Assembly: GCA_037576195.1 (NCBI GenBank)
Contig: CM075102.1
Span: forward strand, 10,044,001-10,108,000
Origin: Phytoseiulus persimilis
Taxonomy: Eukaryota > Arthropoda > Arachnida > Mesostigmata > Phytoseiidae
Direction of reading: 5' to 3'
DNA: 64,000 nt
Shown here in pieces: positions 1-11,608 of this stretch. The notes under the pieces are model-generated. The model worked only from the letters and a program-made list of their open reading frames with translations. It made no database searches and was not told where the DNA came from. The position numbers were made by a program, and so were the translations under genes. Every line of letters begins with the position of its first letter. Positions within the stretch are counted from its first letter, which is position 1.

Positions 1-2396
1 ACGGAGCGGTTGACAACTTCTGAACTGCTCTGCAAATCGTTCGACTTCTTAGATCAGGAGGTATGTAATCCCATCTATCTAGCACCCGTTCGGATACAGA
101 GTATCAGCACGGAGGTCGAGACCCTGATTATTGGCATGTTATGACTTGGATGTGGTCCGAGAATGTTCTCGGAAGCGTCTCATATGTATCAGGAGGACGA
201 GTATTCATCTGCAGTGCGACAATCTCATTCCATTCCTAAGGTGTCCCGTGAAATCCAAGAAGTCGGAAGTGAGGAAGCAATGACGCTAGCCGTACAGGGT
301 TGCGTGGCGACGGTAATTGTTCCATCGTTCGTTACTCATGTTTGTAAGAAGCTCGCCAGTGACATCAAGCTCGGTCCCAGAATTCATCTTCCTGGCCTTC
401 TCTATCTCTTTGATTCATCATGATGCATGAGCTCCCCACTGGCCGCTTCTCTTCGGCTCGAAGGAGATTCCTTCGGCTATACATCTTTCATTTCTTCCGT
501 CGACCTAATCGATGGATACTTGATCATTTTCAACTTTGAATGCAGATAGCCCACATAACGGATCAGCACTTGTACGTGGCATCGACGGGCGACTGCCGAG
601 CTGTTTTGGGTGAGTGACGACTCGTTGTGCGTTCTCCTTGTCTACTATGATCATATCATCGATCGGAATCGAATATTCTCCGAAATCTCCCATGACTAGG
701 AATCTGTGATGAGTCCGGTCGCTGGGTCGCCCGAGCCTTGAACAAGGAGCACAGTTGTGATAACGTGGAGGAGATCCAGAGAATCTTGGGCGAACACCCG
801 AAGTCAGAGACGAATAATATTATTAGGTTCGTGAGTGGAAACTAAATCGCCTTTCGAGTGTAACGGGTCCGGATGAGGCCGATGATCGAACGCTGCTTGT
901 TTCAGGGGTGAACGTCTGCTTGGCAACTTGGCTCCACTACGAGCTTTCGGAGATTTCCCCTTCAAATGGCAGAGGGAAGAAATAATAAAATATCTCGTAC
1001 CACTCTACGGCGAGAGGTCTGTGAGCCCATCGGGCCATGCCAATATCATCTGGAGAGATTACGAGGAGCGATGGCTGCCTGTGTTGTGACCACTGGTGAT
1101 CAGAATTCGGTTTTTGTCCGTCGCGAGCACTTAATCGTAACGAGTCTTGTGTTTGCAGAGTGATTCCTCAACATTATGAAACTCCACCCTACCTAATATC
1201 TACACCAGAAGTTTCTCATCATATTTTGACGCCAAGGTAGGGAGTCAATCGTAGAGGGCATCCGAAAAAATAGCTGAGTTACCGAGAGTGTGTGCGTACC
1301 TAAACGGAGTTCCATCGATTTGACAGGGACAAGTTCCTGGTGTTAGCCAGTGATGGTCTTTGGGAAATGCTCGGAAGCCAAAAAGTGAGTTCACCTCTTT
1401 CCCGTCGACGCTCCAGTTGAGAATCACGTGTGTGCTCGAAGCCATGGCGAAGTCCAATAAGCGAACGTTTCCCGCGTCAACAGGTCGTCCAATATCTAGG
1501 ACAGTTCCTCCAAGGGACACAAGCCCGAGACTTGCTGCGGTTATCGGGCGAAAATGTCACATTGGGATCCATCCAGAATCTGCTCGGGAAACGCAGACGC
1601 GGTGAGACCAACTGCTCATTGGAGCCGCTTCCCTGCACCGAGGGCGAGGGGTAGATGAGGGCCTCACCACCATACCTCTTGGGGTAACGGATGGTTTGCA
1701 CGACGAAGATTGTTAGGGGTCGGAGATTTCCCACTCTTCAAAACCTCAACGGCTGAGAGGAAGACTCTATTCGAGCTGTGATTGCTGTGCAAGCAATATT
1801 TGTTCTCTCATCGATCATTTATTCAAGGATAACGGGTTGCATCGAGACCAGAACCTTCGGGTCATCGACTGAAGTCCACGGCTCCGTCAAATATTTCTGA
1901 AAACCCTCACGCCTCGTTCGAGACTTCCCTCATCTCTCCCCGTTGTCGCCTCGTTGTTCAATATTCTCGAGTTTCCTATGAGAACTCATGGAACCATATA
2001 GTGATGAGAGCCATATTTTTGGAGCGTGGAAAGCAACGTCTTCTGTGGTCTCAACACTCGAGCGTGATCTCAGACGCTCGACTTTCTTCCCGCAGATCTT
2101 TCGAACAAGCCTGTAGACACGAACGCTGCAACTCATCTGATCCGAAACGCTTTGGGAAGAACCGAATACGGTTTGGAACACACCAGATTGGCGGCATATC
2201 TTGGGCTGCCCGCGAAGCTCGCGAGGTTCGTTCTGTTTTGCCCTCCTCCAAATGTTCCCCTCTGGGGCCAGTGACGTCGACTTGACCACTGTTCGGTTTC
2301 AGGAATTATCGGGACGACATCTCGATTGTTGTCATCGTTTTCGATCAGCATGAGAGTAAAGGGAAGTCTGGAGCTGTGGACTCATCCAGGATCTGA
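1..2396 (+). CDS. PDP1: Pyruvate dehydrogenase [acetyl-transferring] phosphatase (PP2C family), 3' part
   Basis: Mitochondrial-matrix PP2C-type phosphatase that dephosphorylates and activates the pyruvate dehydrogenase complex. The 5' end lies outside the window. Exons that join in phase: 1-60, 241-312, 546-609, 700-826, 906-1016, 1159-1236, 1327-1385, 1484-1601, 2096-2225, 2303-2396 (stop TGA). Family motifs in order: ASTGDCRAVLG, the PDP-specific RLLGNLAPLRAFGDFPFKW, HYETPPYL, the metal-binding SDGLWEML, NAATHLIRNALG and the terminal metal site YRDDISIVV. These match animal PDP1/PDP2 rather than generic PP2C. Several donors are unusual (GTTCGT twice, GTCTGT). The exon ending at 1385 runs through six As and leaves one base too many for the next exon at 1484, so one A is probably an assembly error or the locus carries a frameshift. 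PDP1 versus PDP2 cannot be decided here. Confidence 0.93.
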
Positions 2397-2425
2397 TTCC
2401 CGTGACCAGGAATCGAATCGTATGA

Positions 2426-2431
2426 ATTAAA
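2426..2431 (+). promoter_or_regulatory. Probable poly(A) signal of PDP
   Basis: ATTAAA, a common variant of the poly(A) hexamer, 30 bases after the PDP stop codon. A second ATTAAA lies about 160 bases further on. Choice of site is inference. Confidence 0.4.
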
Positions 2432-2580
2432 TTATTGTTCCGGGAAAGAACATGCTGAATCTGTTTCCACTGTTAATTCTGAGTGTGCAACGACGACCCC
2501 CCTCCCTCAATGTAGACTTCGTGGAAAAACGGCGGGTGGAAATGAATGACGCAATTTTTGTCGTCTCGCGGTTGATTGGT

Positions 2581-2586
2581 TTTATT
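2581..2586 (-). promoter_or_regulatory. Probable poly(A) signal of UBE2W
   Basis: TTTATT on the plus strand, AATAAA on the minus strand, about 560 bases downstream of the UBE2W stop. It would give UBE2W and PDP closely abutting convergent 3' ends. Position is inferred from the hexamer only. Confidence 0.4.
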
Positions 2587-3141
2587 ATGAATTATTAAAA
2601 GTGAATGCTTTGACTAGGAAACCCCGATCGAACTCTTCAGGATCGGTGCTTCGTCATTCTGTGCTCTGGGAGGAACGCCGGAAGGAGGTCGCGGGGTTCT
2701 TGGTTAGGATTTCGGCGAGACAAATCGCGACAAAAATACGATGCTGGCGCCGGAGAGCGTTTTCTATCATACAAGCGATTATTCAATCTTGGAATCATGA
2801 AGCGGAGGATCACGCAGTCAACTTTTCATTCTTAAAACACAAATGATGAAATCTATGAAACAGCAGAGTCCTGTGGATTCATATTCGATCACTAAAATAC
2901 ACTCGATCCCCGAGTGAAAACTCGCACGGCGGTGCTGCCTCAGAGAAGACTCATCAGCTCGCTGGTTTCCACGGGTTTCCAGGATCACGTCTCCCTACTT
3001 GGCTCAATAACGATGAATCATTGCCCTTCCAAACTTCTCACTTGTCGACTGATCTTCTTCTCAGTCTGATTGGAATTATTTTACGAGTGTTTAATGATTA
3101 TAACGTACTGAGATCAATGTTCGTCTCCAAGGGCATCAGTC

Positions 3142-4179
3142 TTAGACCGAATCATCTGGAAAGAAGGAACGGATCTCTGTGAGCTGTCCGACGAACGAGT
3201 ATGCATATCAAGCCACTCAGGCATCTCATCTATCAATGATTGAAAACTCACCATGGTACCACCATTTGGTCTTCTTAGGATTCTTACTGCATGTCTTGAC
3301 ATAGAGCGTGTTGTCTGGAGGTCTCTTCTGCAATGGGAATGGGGAAGTTCAAGCATGATGCCTGCACACACGAAGAGAGACCGAACCTTCCACGAATCCG
3401 ACATCCTGACCGTCGGAAACTGGTCGGAAGTCGCGACAGTGGGGAGACGAAGGTCGGCGATTACCTTTTCTTTGCACGATGAAAGCATAGAGACTATGGA
3501 AAGGCAGACTGCCTGCACCGAGAGTGCCGGAGACCAGTCTTCCGTCAGTATGGACAAACAAATGTGGCCGTTGGAATAAACATGGGGGTTCACCGGTACA
3601 TTGGGTCCGATGAACGTCACCTGCAAATTATGGAACGAAAATCAGGAATCACCAATCGGAGAGATATCAGATGAACGTTGAATGGGTCGTTCAGTGCAAT
3701 CAACTCGATTCGCGCAATAAGAGACTGACCTCAGGAGAATCGAAAGGATACTTGGAGGAGAACTTGAAGAGTAACTGAAACTTTTCCCCTTGATACAAAG
3801 TTCCATCAGCGCCTTCCATGTCGATTATCCATCTGCGGTGAAAAAATACGTGAGCTGACTCGAAGCTCAGCCCGCAGATTAAGCGCTCGAATGACTCAGC
3901 TCAAGAAACTTGGAGGGCCAGAAAGAATGTATACGCACTGTGTGAGACTGTTTCCATGCAGTGTGTGAGAGTTGATCGAGACACCAGGCGATGGCTCCCT
4001 CAGCATTGACATGTACTCTTTCTGGAGCCGTTTCTGAAAACAAATCAGATCATTGCACACCTGAACCCGCCTCGAGGTTTGCGGGGAAATCCCCACAGTT
4101 CCTGGAATATGGACTGCCTTGCTAAGTCTCTATCGAAACTCACGTGTAGGAGACTGCCGGAGCTGCTGTTGGTCTCCAT
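3142..4179 (-). CDS. UBE2W: Ubiquitin-conjugating enzyme E2 W
   Basis: E2 enzyme that, in characterised animals, attaches ubiquitin to protein N-termini rather than to lysine. Six coding exons read from high to low coordinates: 4179-4144 (ATG), 4033-3939, 3832-3730, 3620-3465, 3327-3252, 3155-3142 (TAA); all phases agree and give 159 residues, against 151 in human. The UBC fold is complete: KRLQKE at the start of helix 1, KFSSKYPFDSPE, then PHVYSNGHICLSILTEDWSP with catalytic Cys near residue 99, and the tail KTKWWYHDDSV, which is diagnostic for UBE2W (human ends WWYHDDTC). The last exon is only 14 bases and was found because its acceptor has a strong pyrimidine tract and restores the DD tail. 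The tripeptide before the active site reads NPH where I recall HPH in vertebrates. Convergent with PDP. Confidence 0.95.
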
Positions 4180-7100
4180 GAAGAATTTGATGGGGTTTGA
4201 GATATGGAGTTTGCAATGAGCTCACACACATACATCCATCAGGCCGTTGCAGAACACCACATCAGCAGTTGGTTGTCGCTTCTGAAATTACCGGACAAAC
4301 CTTGGTCGACGATCGAGTACGGGTGGGAGTGTCTTCGCCTAAACAAGTTTCAGGAAAAGTATCCTACCGCTGCAGAGCGCGGAATTCCCACCCTGACATT
4401 CAGTGAAGCGGGTTTCATTAAACCGTCAACTCCTGGGACAGACAGAAAGTTTGCCCACAAAGTTTCGATCTATCTGCAGATTCCGAAGCGGATCGACGAT
4501 AACGCTCAAGTGACTCACGAGTAGAATTGCTCACGATGCTCGAACAGGACAGCGGAGTGTCACACAGTTGAGCTTGCGCACTCGATCAAACACGGACAAA
4601 CAGGTTCTATGCTGAATACTAGTCGGGACGGATAACGCAGACTTAATGCATGAATGACGACGCCGGAGTTACCGATTGAACACACAAAATAACTTGGCTC
4701 TAGACTCACTGAAGATCGAAGAGGGCTCGAGACCCATGCGACGCGTCAGCCTATAAACGGACGAATGCCGAGTCTTATAAATCGAAGACCCAACCACATT
4801 CCCTAGCAGAGGCAGACAAAATTCACGACCCCATAGCCCATTGGGAAGCAAAACAATCCAGAGGGCGCTGTTGATCACGTGTCCGACGGCGAGAACGCGG
4901 CAAGCTCCGAAGACACTCCACCGATTCGTTTCTGATGGAGCCCCGCGAAATCCGGCGGAATGCAATGATTGTTGTTTCGGACGCCTATGGTCTCACTGAT
5001 AGAATGGCCGGGGGGATTCCATGATTGGTTGTCATGGTTTGAGGGCGCCATGGCCCGTTCTCATTAAGTTGGGCTGACGATTGAAACTCTTGACCCGGAC
5101 TTCTGAGTATTCGACGCGCTCAACTTCACTCCGACCAGCGATCAACACGCAGGAGATTCGTAGCGGGGTGATCAGGGCTCCGGAACCTAATCGCTGCAAG
5201 AATCGAGTCGATCGGAGCTCGATGAGAATTCATCTTCCTGATCAAACGAGGGGATCAATGAACGCTAGAACAGTTCCGATTTGAGCTCTCGTAAGTACTC
5301 CAAGCGCCCTTATACTGCGGCTTAGGGCATGTGTCTCGCCTGCTGGAGACTTCGAGGGGAGAACTATGGGGGGGGGGGGGATACAAATTTCAATGATCCG
5401 AAAATACCCTCGACTACAGCTCGATCGGAAGCATTTCTCTTGAACATCGAATCCGCCTTCGAGGAATAGTTCATAACGAGAACGGCAATTGGAATTCTGC
5501 CGCCCTAAAGCATCACTCCGGCGAGCCTCTACGCGACCCTAGTCAGTTCAGTTTACGCGGCTAAGTTCATACATCTACCCGAAGTGATTCCCATGCAGAG
5601 GTGACCGGTTGGTCGCCCCGGATGGCACTTCTTCCGAGATCTAGAAGGGTCAGCTTCTGGCTTCCCTGTCCTCCAGTGTTGGTTTGAATCGTCGAGGACA
5701 GAATGGCCGAGATTTTTCAGGGGATCAGTTCTGTCCCGGGCGATGTGGTCACTGGGAGGAACGCTAGCGCACTGATCCGTCCAAGCCAGTGCATCACAAT
5801 CAGCGCAGAATGAAGGGAATATCAGTAAGACGGCACTGTGTTCCGTGCCAAAACATCGGGGCTTGGAGCTAGTTTCCGCAATATAATCGGTTAGACGGTG
5901 ATATATACGCGATCGTACAAACAGTTGACCCGTTATCTACCATGATTCTTCAATCGTAGGTCCCCTCCTCCACCTGCAAGCGCAGAGATATCCCGAGTAG
6001 TATCAATCTATTCAGTCAATTTCTGATTGAGTCTGACTCAAAATCAGGCAGATGTCGGTTTGGTGAATGATCTCGAGCTCTAACGTCCCTGTGGGCCTCG
6101 GAGGAATCAACCTGTCGACCACGTCCGGTAAAGATTGTTATGAACGAATGACGGAATGAGTATTCGACACACGTGTAGCATCCACGCCGCAAGCAGACTC
6201 TGTCCCGCGTTCCGCCCGAGACGGAGCTCGAGCTCAGGAAAACAACTCAGTGGATCGAGCGTGCAAACTCACATGATCCTGAAACTGGTTTCGTTTTCGT
6301 CCCGACTTGGCTGGCTAAAGGCTGTTTTGCAATGACTGCTAGAGTTGCGAATCTATCGTCCGCTTGCTTTCCATCTCATTTGCTATGGAGAAGGCTAATC
6401 CGCGAACCACACTGCGGACCCGCTGCACGGTCGAGCATCCCAACACTGATAACATTTAATGATTGTAGTCGACAAATCGTCGCTGTTGTGGGGGATAGTC
6501 TCAATAGAGCCTGGAGTATACGTTCTGCCTGTATGGAACGAAATGAGAGGAAAGCTCGTCATGGCAGTCACCTTGGCGTTCGCTTTTCATCAAAACAGAC
6601 CCGTCATCGCCTGTTCGCATGTATCGTGTTGCGAAACTCTGTGTTGTATAGGCTGTTTCATCCACGAGAAAGGAGTTCAACAAACAGTGGAGTCGGGTTC
6701 ATGTATCGATCAGGTATCGGCAAAAAAAAATCTGCACGTGCTCGTTAAAGTCAAATGAATCAGTTTCGTCCGCAGTTTTCATTAGGCGTTGAAACACATG
6801 AAGTGGCCCACGGGTCGCGAAATATCGGCCTGCGCTCCCTTAGAGCTCTTCAAGATCAGATTTTCCAAACATCGGGGCTTTGGACACCATTCTTGAGCTA
6901 ACAAGCAGCCCGAACGAAGGACGCGAAACGGAGACCGGCGCGACAAGGGCCGACCCCTACGACCACGGACCGTCTGTTTTCATTTTCGGTAGGACTGGAA
7001 ACGAACAGAAAAATGAACCAATCATCCACTGCAGCCGGCACCGGCACCCGACCATTATATTTGCTGTTTTTCTGGGGGAGAGAGAAATTTCAGAGGGCGG

Positions 7101-7985
7101 AAAGAACTGGAGTAGGGAAATGTTCGAATAGCCTGAAGGGTGAATGCGAGCGTTTCCAGGTTCCGTTCCCCCACTGCAAACTTGAGTCATGGTGCCTCCA
7201 GAATGCATAGCATTGACCTGAAACCCATGATCTGGCCTTATTCGAATGCTCCGTCACTCAATCCAAAGGTTCGTTAGGGGTTAGAAGGGATCAGCAAACA
7301 ATTTCTGCCGCCCCAACACCAATTTGCGCCGCCGACTTATCTCGTGCTGCTCATGAGTTTTGAAACGCATCGGCGCACGAAGCTCTCCACTCAAAGGATG
7401 CAGATGTTTGAGTCACTGCTACCCCGACTGGTGAGGCGTCTAGCTTGGGTTTAATCACCTAATAGTGACTCGAACGGGAGCGTGCCAGCATCGCTTCGTT
7501 CGCTCGCTCATTGGAACCGCGCGTCTTGCTCTCCCGCGAACCTGACGCAACAGCGGCGCTTTTCAGTCCGCTCTCGTCTGCCCTGACTCGCCAGCAGCCC
7601 AAGATGAAAGAACCGATTTTCCGAAACAGACATCGACCCAGATGGGAAAATCCGCTCTCTTCGTTCCTTTACGGGCCTTACGCCGCGCACAAGCAACATG
7701 CGCTGCCAGGAACCCGACATGTTTCGCATCGGTGGTGCACCCCTGGCCTTCTATTCGATTGCTCGCTCGGCGATTCACAATTGTTACATTTGTTCAAGAA
7801 ATCTGAGATGGTGTGTTCTCCAAAATTCACCCGAGCTAGAGACTCACCGCGTCACATGAGCATTCGAACGAAAGCGCGCCTTTACGGTAGATCGCAACAG
7901 CCGTTGGGTCGGAGTGTACCGTTCAAGGGAGTCATTTAAGTGACCTCAGTGTCTATTCTGCAGTTCGCGAAGAATTAAGCTGAAA
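4180..7985. other. Intergenic stretch, no recognised gene
   Basis: Nothing here matches a protein family I know. Short open frames exist on both strands (for example a 98-codon frame on the minus strand at 4669-4965 with a hydrophobic middle, and 138- and 142-codon frames on the plus strand at 6332 and 7511), but none has supporting splice signals or a recognisable motif. An uninterrupted G run lies near 5369. The last few hundred bases should hold the NDUFA4 promoter; no clear TATA box was seen. Confidence 0.5.
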
Positions 7986-8658
7986 ATGGCGTTCGGCATG
8001 AAAAGCCTTTCCTCGGCGGGGATGAAGCAACATCCTGCTCTCGTGCCCCTCATGGTGAGACATCCAGGATATTCGTCTTCACGTGCAGACTCGTCTCGAT
8101 GCTGAGAATACTCATCCGGAACCATGAGAGACAGATTCTTGGATGTCATGTGGAAGTTCAGGGGTTACTTGCTGGCTGAACTGATTGTCGTTGTACTCCA
8201 TTCCATATTAGCTGCTCCCTGAAAGAGACAACGTCAGATAAATCCAATGGCTGCTCACGCGTAATTGATGGTGTGATCCTTGAGAACTGCTACGCGTTTT
8301 AAGGATTTGATGTGCGCTCTAGTGAGTCTATCTGCTTCCAGGCTTGCCTTATTGCTGGTGCTGTCGGGTCCTCATATTACCTGATGCGGCTGGCCACACG
8401 TAATCCCGACGTCTCGTGGAACAAGAAGAAGAACGCTGTAAGTTGAGATTGGAAATGTTATTTACCGTACGGAATACGCTTCCCTCCGCTTAGGATGAGC
8501 CTGAAGACCGCTCAGAAATATCGGAGCTATGGTTTGGGACTGGGCTGAACTTCCTTCAAACGTTTCAGGAACCTTGGCAAGAGTTCGAAAAGAAGCAGTA
8601 CAAGTTCTTCGCGACCCGCGACTACAGCACATTGCCGGACGAACGCCCGAAGTTCTGA
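7986..8658 (+). CDS. NDUFA4: Cytochrome c oxidase subunit NDUFA4
   Basis: Small single-pass inner mitochondrial membrane protein, first assigned to complex I and now regarded as a complex IV subunit. Three exons: 7986-8054, 8342-8437, 8569-8658, all phase 0, giving 84 residues (81 in human). Exon 1 encodes a basic start with KQHPALVPL; exon 2 encodes the membrane segment CLIAGAVGSSYYLMRLATRNP followed by DVSWNKKKN; exon 3 encodes EPWQEFEKKQYKFF and the tail YSTLPDERPKF. The order and the motifs NPDVSW and EPW match the family directly. The start ATG is the first in the frame and gives the usual short N-terminus. Borders are canonical (GTGAGA, GTAAGT, pyrimidine-rich acceptors). Confidence 0.95.
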
Positions 8659-8707
8659 AAATCTAGCCGCCGTTATGTACTAAGCCTATGAGGGTTGAAA
8701 GACCTAG

Positions 8708-8713
8708 AATAAA
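8708..8713 (+). promoter_or_regulatory. Poly(A) signal of NDUFA4
   Basis: AATAAA 50 bases after the NDUFA4 stop codon, a typical spacing for a short 3' untranslated region. Confidence 0.7.
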
Positions 8714-9916
8714 ACTTTGAGAAACCTGGATGAGGCCCGCTCACCTTTTGGGAAGAGCCCGTCGCGTCCCCTAACCAAACCTGGGTGACAGCTTCTCTGA
8801 AGTCAGAGGGTTAACCCTTTGGTAGTTTCCAGATCATCAACTTCTCACTGTGTAACTGTCATACAGCAACCCAGTGCATTCGGTCGTTTCGATTTGGGCC
8901 AGTCAGACCCTGAGACCGAGCTGGGAATTCCTTTTATGCGTGTCAGTCGTTCGCGTTTAGGAACTACTTCAGTCCGATTGAGGAATAATTTCCTGTTTCG
9001 CATTGGAATCAGAGGAATCTTTTGGAGTATGGACTCCTATGGAGATGGATCCGCTTCGAGCCAGAGCGTGGGATTCATGTGATTCCATATCTCATTTGCT
9101 GTCATGCTCGTTATGAGCTCTCACCGTGCACCTTGAGATCACAAAACGACACTGTATTTTGGACGTCAAATCTCAGCCCCGTATGAAAAAAAGTTGCCGC
9201 CGCATCTGCATGAGGGTATGCCAAGCCTTCAGGTGGAGCCTCGGACAACAACGGGTTTGATCAACTGACACGCGAGCGCTACCATGAATGATAGCCGGTT
9301 CGGCTCGACGAGCACTGAGCTGATTTGATAACTACTCATACGGACACGTCAGCTGCAATATCAAGAGTCTTCGATCCTCCGGGAGAATCTGGATATCGTT
9401 CGTCTATAATATCGAGCTCGAGCCACTATTCGGGTGGTTGGGAATCAGCTCGATGAAGCTCCCGCAAGGCAGCCACCATTATGAGGACCTTGGACGAGCT
9501 CGCATCGCATCGTCAACATCAAGTTCCGCGGCCGGATCTGTGCGGCTCCCTGAAGAAACTCTGAGCGTTTCTGACACCACCAAGAGAGGAACCCGGATCG
9601 GCTCTCCAGGGAGACCGGGTTCCCGCGTCAAAATCCTAACACTGCTACTTTGGTGTTGTAGTTCGAAGCGTATAACTGATCAAATGCGGAGCGCAATTGT
9701 CCCTAGGGGAAGTTTCTAGTCTGGAAATAGCGCGGGGGCATCGACTGAGCCTCTAATATTTCCAGCTATAGTGGACCTCCTTCGGTTTTCCGAGAGGAGA
9801 TTCGAATCATTCGTTGGAATTGCATCGGGCATGCATGATTATTCGAGAAAAATTCTAAAGACATTCAGAAAAAGAGTTATTCTGATTCAAACTCGTGTCC
9901 TCGTCACACTTGGGAC
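8714..9916. other. Intergenic, no recognised gene
   Basis: No family match. A 93-codon open frame on the plus strand (9438-9719) and a shorter overlapping frame look mildly coding-like but have no donor or acceptor that joins them to anything, so they are not called. Confidence 0.4.
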
Positions 9917-10204
9917 TAGGATTTGCAAAAGCCCGCATTTTCAGGACCGCAAGCCCGCGGTCTTTGTTTTTTGCAGTCTCGATGACTGCGGGATTGCGGG
10001 CTTTGGTGCGGGCTCAATGGAGCTCGCCCCAGGAATCTTGACCATCACTAATGGTCAGCGGAGTTCGATAATAGTCATCTGAGTAGTTACAGTAATAATA
10101 GTTGATCCACGGGCTTTTGCGGTTAAAGCCCGCGAGTTTGAGCACGCGGTTGCGGGCGCCCGCGGGCTTGCGGTCCTGAAAATGCGGGCTTTTGCAAACC
10201 CTAC
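9917..10204. mobile_element. MITE-like element with 44-bp terminal inverted repeats
   Basis: The left end at 9917-9960 and the right end at 10160-10204 are inverted copies about 44 bases long, differing at one internal position plus the outermost bases. Both contain TTTGCAAAAGCCCGCATTTT followed by CAGGACCGCAAGCCCGCGG. The roughly 200-base interior carries further copies of the GC-rich word AAGCCCGC or GCGGGCTT, so the whole element could fold as a long hairpin. No transposase is encoded, so it is non-autonomous. No clear target-site duplication was found. It lies just upstream of the unrecognised gene starting at 10249, perhaps in an intron or promoter of it. Confidence 0.75.
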
Positions 10205-10248
10205 TCGGGACAGAACTGAAAGAGGGCACGGCCCCCAAACCCTTCCAG

Positions 10249-10998
10249 CCGAATGATTCAGACTGCCCGTGCTGGAGCTCTCGGTCGAGTTGTTGAGATT
10301 TTCGAACGAAACGATGTCATGAAAACGCCCCAAGGTCGACAATCGATCTCAGTGAGCCCCGCGGAAGTTCTCGACCTTGGAAGCTTCATCAGATGACCCC
10401 TCTGGTTCCTCCAGAGAAGTAAAGACTAACGTAGTTTACAACAGATTCCGGAGGTTGACGATTTCGACCCGACAACGTGCGCCCAATCGACCGAGACGAA
10501 GCCGAGACACAGTTTCATTCAACTTCCGTTGACTTCTCTCATGGTTGCGATTCTCTCCAACGACCTCGGCTCGCCGTCAGTTCTCAGAAATTCTCTTGAG
10601 TCCGCCTCTCCAGGGGCCGACTCGAGTAAGGAGAAGAAGATTGAGAGACCTAGAAAAGATTGAAAGGAGGATGTGGAATTCTCGTCTCCCGCCCCGTCGC
10701 GGCTCTGGATTCCACAATGTAGGAAGGTCAAGTCCTGGTGGACCCTGACGGCGCCTTTTCGATTGGCTCTGACAATGCTTGGCTCCCGGCGCGCGGAGTA
10801 TAGCGTCCAGCTAGAATCTCGGATGGATTCTGCAAGATACGTGACCTTGAACACTCATCCATATCCCGACCCTCAACATATCATACATCCGTGGAGGAGC
10901 TCCACAAAGCTGCGACGATTCGTCATCACAGCGGGAAAACTATCGAGGAGAAGGTTCCGCTAGAGGTGGTACATGAAGAACGTAGGAAATCCTCTTAA
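10249..10998 (+). CDS. Unrecognised multi-exon gene (3' part or complete small gene)
   Basis: Four exons join in a single frame with good splice signals: 10249-10351 (acceptor after CCTTCCAG, donor TCA|GTGAGC), 10445-10625 (donor GTAAGG), 10727-10797, 10837-10998 (stop TAA). Counting from the first ATG at 10253 the product has 170 residues. The middle is acidic and serine-rich (IPEVDDFDPTTC, SPSVLRNSLESASPG), then DPDGAFSIGSDNAWLP, and the C-terminus looks like an amphipathic helix (TSVEELHKAATIRHH, IEEKVPLEVVHEERRKSS). I recognise no family. Because the first exon has an acceptor in front of it, more exons may lie upstream, beyond the MITE at 9917-10204. The phase agreement over three introns is the main reason for calling it. 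Confidence 0.5.
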
Positions 10999-10999
10999 C

Positions 11000-11608
11000 T
11001 AAACGGCCTAAATTAACGTTTCTCCGTACTGGTTCAAAACCTGTCCGCGAAGGCCTGGGAGGGCTGCGCTCGGTGATGTCGGTCTATTGGAGAGAACGTG
11101 GGGTACTATTCGCCAACGGGCGGAACTCTCATCGAGCTCTACGGCGATTCTTTGAGCATTCATACCGCTCTTCAAACATCTCTGTCGTTCTTTGAACATA
11201 GCTGTCGCCCGAAGCACGGTACTGAACATGTACGAGGAGTTTCTCCGATCCCGGCGCAAGCGTGGGGGAGTTTGCAACTGTGCTCTCGGTCACATCCTCA
11301 ACCCTGGCCGCCGCTGGCAAGACGCTCGAACGAACTCCTGGTCGCTTCTTCGAGTTGGTATCCCGCGTCTCCAGAGCTGAAGCCCTCTCCCATTCCTTCA
11401 TAGCGTCGACAGACTGGTCGAGCTTCCGCACAACGAAGAGGTGAGAAATTACGCGGCTTCCGCGTTCAAGACGCTCGCCACAAGTCGTTCGCGTAGCACT
11501 TTGTGAGAACGAGAGTGAAGTCAGATTCCGCAGATTCCTGCGAGTAGCACCTTCCCTCGGAGTCGTTTCTCCAATGTTCAAGCAGAGAGTAAGCCTCATC
11601 AGCCGGTG
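11000..11608. other. No certain gene
   Basis: Open frames overlap on both strands (minus 11129-11599, plus 11262-11444 ending at a GTGAGA donor). The two cannot be told apart by motif and neither matches a known family. Confidence 0.3.

Noticed and set aside
11129-11599. 156-codon minus-strand frame
   Set aside because: An equally plausible plus-strand frame overlaps it, no domain is recognisable, and part of the end runs into the inverted-repeat element.
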